Assembly (NCBI GenBank): GCA_019321725.1
Contig: CM033115.1
Span: forward strand, 1,240,001 to 1,304,000
Direction of reading: 5' to 3'
DNA: 64,000 bases
DNA from: Paulownia fortunei
Taxonomy: Eukaryota > Streptophyta > Magnoliopsida > Lamiales > Paulowniaceae
The first letter of the stretch is position 1; each line of letters opens with the position of its first letter. The position numbers were made by a program, and so were the translations under genes. The notes beneath the pieces are model-generated. The model was not told where the DNA came from, did not search any database, and worked only from the letters and a program-made list of their open reading frames with translations. Shown piece by piece: positions 1 to 10,746 of this stretch.

Positions 1-432
1 ACCCCCCCCCCCCCCCAACAATAAAAATAAAAAGAAAGAAAAAGAAAATCCCCTTACCTTCTAAGTTACTTTAGTTCAACACCTAAAAAGAAACACTCAA
101 CTCAATCATACATACAAGTATTATCTCTAGTGAGTATGTATATGATAGTAAAGTTACAAAAATAAAATAAAATAAAATAAATAAGAGTATGTAGCAAGAA
201 TGGAGTGGAAGAGTTGGATAGACAATGATTCCAAATTGTGATTTTCAGAATCAAGATTTTGCAGTTTGTATAGAAAAGAGGGAAAAATGATGTTCATAAT
301 GTATGCTGGCACACTCAAATTATGACCACATTCTCCCCTCATCTGCTGCACGCCTACCACCAAACTTCCATACACCAAAAAAAAAAAAAAAAAGCTCAGC
401 ACACACACACACAACAGTTTGTGTGTGTGTGA

Positions 433-450
433 GGGGGGGGGGGGGGGGGG
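433..450 (+). repeat. 18-base G homopolymer beside a CA/GT hairpin
   Basis: A run of 18 G follows a short GT repeat (about 419-430), which itself follows an AC repeat (400-413). The AC and GT blocks are complementary and could fold on each other. Such long G runs are error-prone in sequencing, so the exact length is uncertain. Confidence 0.85.
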
Positions 451-2066
451 TTTAGAAAAATGGTCAACTACTTGGAACTTTTGAGTATAAAGGTGAGCAT
501 ATTTTTGAGCCAAATCTTGCTTGGAAAGTATAACAAAATCTCTACTTCTTTTTGCATCAAAGGGTGATGAAATAAAAAAATCTTTCCCTAAGATTAGAAG
601 GGGTTTGAATTTGGATAAGTAGGAGGTACACAATCCAGAACAAAAGTTAAATTTTTTGGATAAATTTGAGTACAATATTTTTGTTCCATCTATTATGCTG
701 GATTATGACGATAAGTGATGAAAAATACATATAATTCATTGACTGATAATAAATATAGTACAACACATCTGATACATTATAAAATGATCTAGAATGAAAA
801 TTCCTCTAAACTTAACTATAATTTAGATCCACTTGTTTCTTTAATCACATTCTCTTATCTCGTCTAATCATGCTTGCAAAAAAAAAAAATTAGATCAATA
901 TCTATATTTTTAGTGTAATTTAAATTTGAAAATTTTGTTAACTTTTGTCACTTAAATTAAATCTTATCGATGAGTTTTCTATATTGGACAAGAATTAATC
1001 GATAGAATTATCGTTTCGTCTCTTTAATTTATATCATTCTCACCAATATACTGCGAAATTATTGTATGAAAAAAATCGACACAGTAAGTTCCGACCATCC
1101 TGAGACCACTCCTTTCAATATGCCCCGACAAAGTCCCATGAAACTATACATGATCTAAAGTATGTGCCCTCTCTCCATGGCAAGCAAGGCCCATAGCTAA
1201 TCTAAACTTGAACCAAATTTTGCAAACATGAAGTCCCCACTAGCAAAACACATAGGGCGACAATATTTGAGAGGGTTAAAAGTGACTTTTAGCCGCCATA
1301 CATGCTTGCACGCGCACATATACATCTATACACACATGTGAAATTTTTTATATTTCTATTTATTATTTTTTTGAAAAAAAAAATGCTATTTTTATGTACA
1401 ATTTGAGCAACATGGGAAGCATATTTGTGAGTGCTACTATACCATGCGCAAAAATATTTGCATGAGTGGTGCCCACAACTCTTGCTAATTGGAGTTTAGA
1501 CCCTAAAATTAAATTAATTAACAAGAGTTAGGGTTATGTCTCATCTTCCAAGCCACTAATTAGCACTTCCTCACATGCTTATGTGTGACTAATAATAATT
1601 ATAACTCGAGTCCCATTGAAACCAATGATACTAAAAATTTATATCAAATTGGTTTAACAGCATCAAAGTCATTCATAATACGAGTAATTTGCACTTGTTG
1701 TAATTAATTTCATTTCAAGATGAGTGCTAATTACAAAATATATATAATTACTCTTGTAATGTGATTAATTACATCTTGGTGAAATTAGATTCCGACAAGA
1801 ATTTTCAATACATTTTGAGCTATTTTAGGACCATTTCCTTTCAAATATGTGCAAACAAAATAAAAACCTCTTTAGTACATGGTTAAAAAGTAAATTACTC
1901 ACCTTATTACATGTTTGAATTCAATTGATTGACATCATTTGACAATAGGCATATAGGATTTTATCGCTTGTCAATTATTTAGTCTGCAGACAATTTTTCT
2001 AATCCTTATCACAATCTATTCTACCCACTAATTGCTGCTCTAGAAAGAGAAGCCAAACCCCCACAA

Positions 2067-2097
2067 CCCCCCCCCCCCACCCCCACCCCCACCCCTC
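2067..2097 (-). repeat. C-rich tract, potential G-quadruplex on the minus strand
   Basis: The plus strand has repeated runs of 4-13 C separated by single A bases. The minus strand therefore has at least four G runs of four or more with one-base T loops, the classic intramolecular G-quadruplex pattern. No gene is adjacent. Confidence 0.7.
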
Positions 2098-2266
2098 CAA
2101 ATATGTATGTATTTTGGAGAGACCCATATGCTAATGATTGCACAAAGTTGCAAGCTTTCATTCATCCAAGATTTTGAAGCAAACAAGACATGTTAGGAGA
2201 CTTTCAAGTGCTTATAATCTTCCACACTTTCTTCTTCACTCCCTCCTCCAATGCCTGCCCCCACAG

Positions 2267-2345
2267 ACAAAAACACACACATACACATGTGTGTGTGTGT
2301 GTTTTTCTGTGTATGTATATATATATATATATATATGTATGTATA
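2267..2345. repeat. Compound microsatellite (CA, TG, TA) with hairpin symmetry
   Basis: A CA-rich arm is followed directly by a TG-rich arm and then an alternating TA tract flanked by GTATGTA words. The CA and TG arms can pair. Open frames crossing this tract translate into low-complexity Val/Cys and Tyr/Ile alternation, so they are not counted as genes. Confidence 0.85.
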
Positions 2346-5300
2346 CAACACTACTCATCACTATTCCTCGAGCCCTTCAACAAGCAAATCTCTTGAAGTG
2401 GATGAAAACCTTACACGCTCCATCATTCTCTCATGCCTTTTATTCTTAAGCCGAATCTCTATTGATTGCTCCACGCAAACCATAATTTCTTTCAACTCTC
2501 TGTGTTTTTTTTTTTTTTTATAGTAACCCTTTTAAACCTAGTGTTCCATTCTATCTTCACTTCTTTTTTGATGTCTATATTTCCTTTCTTTTTTCAATAG
2601 ACGTTCGAAAATTTCATTTTATCCATTTAATAATACTTAAGTGAATTTAAATGTTTTTGGATGTGTGTTTAGTGATACAATAAAGTAAAAAATTAATAAT
2701 AATTTTAATTTAACGATTCTTAACCACACTTAAATACTATTCTAGTGAATAGCATCTCATGAGCCGTTAACTATTTACAGTTTCAAGAATTGAATCATAC
2801 GGATCATACAATTTGATTTTCTATTGAATGTCTATTTATCATATGTATACTTTTAAGACGTGACAAATAACAATGCCATATAGACTGATCTTATGGAAAA
2901 AGTCCCTTGGTCCCATTTTCCATTTATTCCTTGGTTTCACAACGTCATATTGTATGTATAGGATCGAAAAATAAATTAAGTTATTCGATATTTGTCTCGA
3001 TATCAATCATTAAAAACTCAATTAAACTCGATTCGTTCATACCAAACGTAAATATTTTTTTTTATTCGATAAGATTTGGCTCGACCTCGACTCAATTGGT
3101 AAAAATATATATAAAAAAATTAAATTATTCGAGTTCGATTCGTGTTCGACTCAATTAAAACTCATTCAAATTCGACTTGATTAACTATCAAATCAAATTC
3201 AAATATAATTTTTAAAATTTAAAAAAAATCAAATAGTAAAACGTTCGATTTGACTAAATTCGTTTATACCCTTATATATATATAACATATAGTTAACAAG
3301 ACTTGAACCTATATATATATATGTATGTATGTATTATGGTGCTGATGTAAACATGCTGTCACCTCTGGTAATCTTGGGTGCTAAATAAATAAACAAGTTA
3401 CATTGACCTCATCAGTAAAAATCAAGGAATTATATACTAAATATATATATATATATATATACATATGAAAGATTTGCAATAGGGAGAGTTCCAATAGATT
3501 CATGGCATTAAGAAAAGGGCATATTTCAGTAACTTTTTGAAGGGTTTGATAATGTCAGGACCTCAGGCATGGATATATGCAAGCATGGAGGCCATCATGT
3601 TCCCCCTGCTCCAAACTCTCTGCCCTGTTTCAAAAGTTACATTAATTTATTGGTCTACTTTTTAAAGCCCCGACTCAAAATCCATTCACCCCAACCATCA
3701 AGATTTTCTTGCATCTATTTTTCTACTCTATTGGGGATGGATATTTGTACATGATAATGTCTGTTAGTTTGTGTTGTAGGAGTAGCTCTCATGGTAATTG
3801 TTAGGGAAGAATAGTTGATCTGTGCGACATCAATTGTTCGCGTGACACGATTATAGTTGAAATTAAGAATTTTGATTAATATATCATTTAAAGATTTGAG
3901 TTGTTCATTATTAATAATTATAGTTTTTAGAACAACGGATAAATACACAGTTGATCTCTACAATGTCATTAAATAAAATATTGATATTAAAAATGTATAA
4001 TTTTTCTTCTTTATGTGTGTTTAATTTTTCTTTTTCCATGATTTGAGTATTCTATTTGACTTTTTTCTGCATTTAAAAAGATAATCTTGATGTATAGTTT
4101 CTCAGTAATTAATCTAATTTCTGAGAAGAAGAAAAAGCTAAAAAAAATCAAGAAATTTATGTGTATACCACCATTTAGAACATTAATTTAACTATAGTAA
4201 TTAAAAATAGTAATTGCGAAAAAACATTAGATTTGATCGAAATACCATAGTGATGTAGGGATTTCGACAGTTAAATTATTTATAAATCTATAATATATCA
4301 CCAATGTTATCATAAAATTGTGTACGAACATCATGTGCTTGCGTTGTCTTCTTTGATATACTTTAATTGTACAAAAAATTTAGATTAAAAAAAAATTAAA
4401 ATTGATTATTTAGATTTTGTCATGAAAAAAAAACATGCTCATTGCGTTGTCTTTGGAAAAGATGGGCTGAAGTGCTTTGATTGATGCCCTCTGGTAAATT
4501 CCAATTTAGGGGGGTGTAAACAGTAATTTGGTTAACTAAATGGTAAGAAAATATAATATTATAAACTGGAGGGGCCATATCAGAATTTTCAAATAATGGT
4601 GTGGGCCGTTTCAATATTCATTTGCGCATGTAGCTCTGTCAATCAATAATTTACTCTTGTGCCCATGAATTATATAAAAATATAAAATTCATCATCTCAT
4701 TTTGAGGACATATCTTCTATTGTAGTAAGATTTTATATCAATCAGATTAAGATTAATTTATGTGAAAACAATATGATTAAGGTCTTTAGGCTTAGAACTT
4801 GTCGAGGAATTGTACAAATGGTGGCAATGATTACAAATTTATTCTAATTTGATTATATGCTTTCTATTATAAGTTGGATGATGCACATTATACATTTGGT
4901 AGAGTACTAATCAGTACAAATTTTTATTATTATACGTAGTATTTAAAATTACAAGTTATTTAAGGTGAGATTCATTTATAAGTTTGTATTTGATTAGTCG
5001 ACAAAAAATCTTTAAACAAATCAAAATAATGGCATCCAATGCACACGGGTGGACTATAAGTTAGCTACGAAGGTAAAAGGGTTTAGTATTGTTGAACTTG
5101 TAAATTTTAAACTATTTTAAATAAGAGTTTTTATATTTTTTTATCAAAAACGATCAAGAATTTAAAAAAATACACACATATTACGCTCTGTGGTTAATTA
5201 CATTATATTGTTCTACTCACATTTAGCGATATTATTAATTAAAAAAATTGAAACTTTTTGATACAAACAAGTATAAGAAACCAAAAAATGTTTCTATCTT

Positions 5301-5399
5301 TAAACATACCATTCATCTACAAACATCACTAGTTTTGGGGGGTCAACTACAATTTGATATATTAAAGCATTTTGCTTTTTGATTTAACCTATACATAAA

Positions 5400-5513
5400 T
5401 GGGCTGATTGCAGGCCCATTTGTATCGTTTTTGGGCTAGTTAGCCTTTACAATCTTGAGTTGGTTATCAACGGCCCAATACAAGCAAAGCCTGTTGTTTT
5501 TGGTCAAGGCCCA
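5400..5513. promoter_or_regulatory. Cluster of five TGGGCY (site II-like) motifs
   Basis: TGGGCT or its complement-type GGCCCA occurs at 5400-5405, 5413-5418, 5432-5437, 5472-5477 and 5508-5513, with one further TGGGCC at 4602-4607. TGGGCY elements are known targets of TCP factors in promoters of plant housekeeping and ribosomal-protein genes. No gene start is recognisable within 3 kb downstream, so this may be an orphan or relic promoter. Confidence 0.4.
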
Positions 5514-6239
5514 TTAGTTAAGTAATAACTAATATTTATTTAGAAATGTATAATTCACTTAAATCTTGAGCACAAGGACTTACATTTTTTTTCAAATTAA
5601 GTTAGGGTATACTTGTGAAAATTATATTTTGGAAATGAGAAAAGCACCTTAGGAAATCACTAAAGTATTAAAATACACAAGTAAAAAAAGGCATGCAACT
5701 GGTATAGAAAAATTGTGACCCAAGCTCAACCCCTTCTACTTCATGATTTTAGTATTGTTACAAATCAATGAGAAATTTGGGATGATCATAGTCTTCAAAA
5801 ATTTAGTTTTTCAATTTTTATACAAAATTTCATCCCAATTCCTATGTGGACATTCAAAATTGATGAGAGAGATAATTCTTAATTATGTCGAAATAAAATG
5901 CACCAAACACCACCTTCATTTTCTTTTCTTTTCTTGCTGTTTTTTCATTTTTCATTTTTTTTTTACGGTCATGTCATGTGTTAGGGCAACCTGCGCATAC
6001 CTCAAATAATCCATTCTCGCGATCAAAACTAGACATTTATCCCATAATTAGGAATTTTATTATTATTAGTATTTTTCAGTATGGATATAAAGAGATGGCA
6101 ACAAAATATATTTTATCACGGTATCTTGAATTTGACAAGGTTCTTAGGTTAAGATACTCTTATTATGACTAAGAAAGAAACGGATCATTGATAGAGAGCA
6201 ACATTCAATGTATCGTATCATATTGACTTCATGTGCATA

Positions 6240-7045
6240 AATTACGTCCTTAATGGTATGGATAATACACTCATTGCATAATCAATCAAATTTGCAAATA
6301 CACTGCGGGAATCATTTGAAACAAACTACAAAATTCAAGATGCCGATTTAAAGAAATTTATAATTAAAAAAATTTTTGGATTTCAAAATAATTGGCTCCA
6401 TTACAATGATGAATCAAGTTCAGGAGCTATAAATTATTTTGCACAAGATACATCCAGAAGACGTGAAGCTTAGTGAATGTTTTCAAGTAGTAGCTATTAT
6501 CTAGAAACTGCCACCTTCATAGAAGAACTCCAAGGATTATCTAAAGCATAAGGGAAAGAAAATGAGAGTTGAAGATTTGATTATCGGATTAAGAATAGAA
6601 AAAGATAGTTGAAGGGACAAATTTGGAAAAGCTACCAATAGAGACTAAGGCCAATCTAATCGAGTAAAATATATAAGGTTTTGATTGCCAACAATCAAAG
6701 AAAGACAATCAAGATTAGGTGCATGTAATTGAATATAATGAAATGCCAATTAATATGTCAGATCTCACGCTCTCTCTAATTGCGTTTGCAGTCAATTTAA
6801 TGGATAACTCGAAAAAATAGTGGATTGACACAGGTGCTATACGGCATTTTTGTACTAACATGAAAATATTTTCATCTTATATTTTGATCAATAGATGACA
6901 ACTATTCATGAGTAACTTATCAACTTCTAACATCGTTAGATTGGACAAAATGATGCTAAAGATGACCTCAGGTAAGGAACTATTCTTAATTGATGTTCTA
7001 TATACTCTAGATATGCGAAAGAATTGGAAATGTTTTAAACCACTT
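6240..7045 (+). pseudogene. Decayed Ty1/copia retrotransposon fragment (gag to protease)
   Basis: Three coding pieces in the order of a copia gag-pol sit in three frames. From 6240 (frame 3) there is a gag-type segment with an in-frame TAA at 6279, resembling the UBN2/gag region. From about 6455 (frame 1) comes the typical gag stretch with KLPPS, a KHK block and VEDLI (ATG codon at 6562), broken by several stops. From 6821 (frame 2) comes the protease region: WIDTGA, holding the catalytic Asp-Thr-Gly, followed by RHFCTN and, near 6960-7030, the TSGKE...VLYTLDMRKN segment that normally ends the protease. Integrase and reverse transcriptase are missing and I could not find LTRs. It is dead: at least two frameshifts and several stops. 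Orientation is plus. Confidence 0.85.
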
Positions 7046-7049
7046 AATG

Positions 7050-8860
7050 TTTTCTAAGTGTAACACTTAGGTTTAGACTTCAAAAGGGTTCCAATATTTT
7101 TTGAAAGTGAAAGAACCTACATCATAGTAGAGATGGGCTAAAGCCAGTGCGTGGCCTGACCCAGCCTTAGCTAGGACTATATATATCTCTTTTATACAAA
7201 TAAATTAAGACCTTTAAATAGAAATTTAATTAATTTTTTTCCAAATAGAGCAATATAATGTGACACAACGACTAGAAAATCCAAATTGAAATGCGTCATG
7301 TGCTAATATGTTAGTTCAATAAGCGATGAATATATTAAAAGAGTGTTTGTCGAATTAATACGCTTTCTAATAGTTATGTCTCGGCGACACAATTTTTCAA
7401 TAATTTTAAATAGACCATTTCAATTAAACAATCGTCTACTCTAATTCATGCATTTCTCTTCTCGATTTTTAGTTTTTCTAAAAGAGTTCAAAACTTTCTA
7501 TTGTATCTTGGTAGATTTTGCTTAAAATTCATAGTAGTAGTACAAGACAATTTTATTTAAAGATAAAAAGTCGAACCCATATCTCAATGAAAGTTCAATT
7601 TTCTAAGTTATTATTCTACCCGAATTTTGTAACTAATGTTATGAGTATTATAAATGATTATAAATAATTATTCTAAATTTGTCACTGATATATTGATGTG
7701 TTGATATAATTAGTTATTTCACTTTTAAAAAAATGATGAAAAATTCTTGAATGTGTTTAGTACATGACAATATTCTTGGTGACAAAATTTTTTAATGAGA
7801 TATCATATAAATATTGATCGTGAATCAATTAAACATATAATTATCAACATATATAAAACACCTTTTTGGTCATGGTGAATCAATCAAACTTATTATTTAT
7901 TTTTGATATAATTCGAAAAGTAACATGTATCAAATATTTTGAAAATTCTATCCCGTCTTTTGTTGACAAACTTTATGAGTGAAAATTTTGATTTTAGTGT
8001 TTCCGCCATATATTAATTAGGACTTTGTTTGATTTTATTTTCTGTCATTTTAGAAAAATAATTTTAAGAAAATGTATTTTAAGTAGTAGAATTGGAGAAC
8101 ATGAGACGATAAAATGTGTTTATATGTATTATTAAAAAAATATATGTAATATATATTATGAGATATTGTTAACTCTATATGTTTTGTCAATATTATTTTT
8201 GTTATGATTAATGAAAAATATTTTTTAGCAGTAAATGTTCATGTCATTATTTTATTGTAGATGGTGTGAGTATAGTATGACATAAAATTATTTAAATATT
8301 ATAATAAATTATTAATTTTTTAAAAGAATGAAAATACTATTATAAAAATTAGACAAATAGGTTTCCTTTTTCCAAAGAATGAAAATGAAACCAAACATAA
8401 TATAGACTTATCAAATAACTGAGTTTTAAAATAATTACTTTTTTAGCAATCAATTTTACTTAACCAAATAACTCTGGACTTAAAACAAGTGATGAAATTA
8501 TTTTTTTAAAATTAATTAAGAAAATTATCTAATCTATATAGGCCATTGTAATTACAAACCTCTCATTTATTTATCTCGGAATTAGTTATGCCTAATTATT
8601 TATTTCTCTTATTTATATTTAATCAAATTCAATAAAAAATTATAATAAAAAATTTAAATTGAAAAATAAATACCTAAACTCATTAGCATATGTCCAAATC
8701 AAGAAAAAGAAAAAGTCCAAAATCTCCTCATGGTCCTACCATGTAAGAACTTTCCACTAATCATTAGAGGATACACCCAATTTTCCCTAGACCTCCGTAC
8801 CACCGTATAAGAACTCTCACGCCTATTCTCAACCACCGTAAAAAGGCGCACCGTACTGAA
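7050..8860. other. AT-rich intergenic sequence, nothing recognised
   Basis: Long AT-rich stretch between the retrotransposon remnant and the FRS promoter. No frame of note, no tRNA-like or structured element seen. The part after about 8680 becomes less AT-rich and probably contains the FRS promoter. Confidence 0.5.
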
Positions 8861-8879
8861 AATCCACCTCAGCTCCACC

Positions 8880-9175
8880 CCATCTCAGCCCAGAAAAGCC
8901 AGTGAAAAACAAATACATTAAGAGAAATTATCATGGAAATTTTGATTTATAAACCTAAATTTCTACCTCGATCCATTTCCTGGTTGAAATGATGGGTTTT
9001 TTTGCTGTTTTATTTCAGTTTTGAGGTGTGATTTTTGTTTTATCGGGAATCAATCGATTCGGCGTCACAATGCGAGCTGTTTCTCGTTGAATTACTGAAA
9101 TTTTACTGGTATTTAAGGTGGAAGGAACGCTTAAGGTTTGGGGAATTTATGTCAGCTTGAGCGGATATGCGAAAG
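8880..9175 (+). other. Predicted 5' leader exon of the FRS7/FRS12-like gene
   Basis: The region shifts to a less AT-rich composition. At 9175/9176 there is a good donor, AAAG followed by GTAAAA. The matching acceptor is CTGCAG ending at 10738, with a CTGATAAC branch-like word just before it. The exon is noncoding because the ATG at 9167 reads only six sense codons across the junction before TGA. The left limit is a guess; no clear TATA box was found. Confidence 0.5.
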
Positions 9176-10746
9176 GTAAAACCCTAACTCCTTTTTTTTT
9201 CCCTTTCTCCTTAAGTTTTTGATACGTTCCGAGGTTGTGCTTTTGTGTGTTCTTGCTTTATCTCGATTCTTGTGCTGTGGTATGGTGTCTTTTGTAGTTG
9301 TTTTTGTGGATTGGACTTGAATTGTGTTGATTGGATGAGAATTTGTGTGATTGAGCTGAAAATGGACGTTTGATTTGGGGGCTGAAAAAGTTGTATTTTT
9401 CGATTCTGTTTACTATCTCAAAATTGCATGCTCAAGTTGGTTGTGTTTTTTATTAATTACCTTCTGGGAAAATTGCATGAGAATTATTCGTACATCAGTT
9501 TTGTTTTCTATTTTATTTTATTTTTGTAGTTCCCCAAATTTTTAGAATTTTATTCTATATGATCCTACATGTTGTCCGTGGATTTGCATGTCTTCTCTTA
9601 TTAACCCCTGCCATGACAATGGCTAGTGTGAAATAAAGTTGATTGCCCTGTTGGGGCTTGGCTAATTGATGAGTTGATGGTAAACTAATGTAAATGATAT
9701 TTATGGAAGATATTGCCTCTGACTGGGAGGAGAAGAAGAATGTGTAAATGGTACCTTTGTAACTTGATGTGGAAAGCTTGGGGTAATGGGAACCTATGGA
9801 AAGGATTACGAGTCAATATGTTTTTACCTTTTGGCGAATGAGTGGATTTACTCGGGTTTTTGTTTAATTGTTAACAATGTCAAGTCATGATAGATTAGTT
9901 CATAGGTGGAAATTTATTTGTTATGGGGAAAAGGTCCTGTACTCACTTAGCGAGGGATCTTTTTTAAAATATTTTTGTTATTTTTCTGTTGGAAAATTAG
10001 TAAAGTTCTTGGTTTTGCTATATGCTTTCTTTGAATTAAGATCAACAAAATTGTGATTGGTAGGCTTGGGTACAAAGTTGCTTTGAGAGGATTTTATAAC
10101 TAATCACGTGCTTAAATTGTAATTAGTATTTATCATGAGTTTCTGCTAATATATTAAATGGTGTAATTTGTTACTGTGGCTTTGATTTTGATAAAGTTAT
10201 TTGGTTGTAAGGGCTCCAATATGCAAGAGAATGATTTATGAATATCTATTTTTCCCCCACAAGGAGAATGCTTTATGAATATATATGAAAGGAAAAAGGA
10301 ACTTGCCTTTTATACTTTAAGATTTGTTTTTCTTCTTATTATCTGATATATGTTTAACTTTCTTGCCGGAAAAAAATGCTTCATTGTTGTTGTAGGTATT
10401 GAAATCTGATAACTTTGTCAATCTGGTGTACCAAGATGTAATTATCTATTTCATGTGCTAAGGACTAGTCTAGTAGGCTGTGTTTATTTTGTCCTTCTCT
10501 GTTCCAACATTTTGGTTTCTAATTTGAGCTTCACTGAGTCTTGTTTTGAACCTTAGGCAATGGTTCTGCTTTCCATTTCTGTGTATGGTGGCTTTTGTCT
10601 CGTATGTACTTTAAGCAGTCTAGTTTGAGTAAACACAAAACACAATCCAAATTGTATGCCCGCTCTTCTTGGTTATATTCATTGTAAACTAAGGCACTCT
10701 GTATTTTGGTAATTTTAAGTTTTTGCTGATAACTGCAGATACTGAT

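Larger units (their letters stand above)
1..6200. other. AT-rich intergenic region with simple repeats, no supported gene
   Basis: No open frame here resembles a protein, and the longest ones run through microsatellites or AT-rich runs. Visible contents are a C run at 2-16, an A run at 377-393, a CA/GT pair plus an 18-G run at 400-450, a C-rich tract at about 2067-2097, CA/TG/TA repeats at 2267-2345, TA repeats near 3280-3320 and 3440-3461, and decayed AT-rich repeat sequence rich in TTCGA/TCGA words at about 2960-3270. A cluster of TGGGCY motifs lies at 5400-5513. An unannotated noncoding transcript cannot be excluded. Confidence 0.6.

Noticed and set aside
154..675. 173-codon minus-strand open frame at the left edge
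   Set aside because: It crosses the poly-G/poly-C tract and a GT repeat, giving long Pro and Phe runs, and matches no family I know.
2138..2523. Overlapping plus-strand open frames
   Set aside because: Their middle is the CA/TG/TA microsatellite, which reads as alternating residues in every frame; flanks resemble no protein.
10723..10746. Eight extra in-frame residues before the FRS start
   Set aside because: This stretch begins with TTG and contains the splice acceptor AG at 10737-10738, so it is mostly intron.
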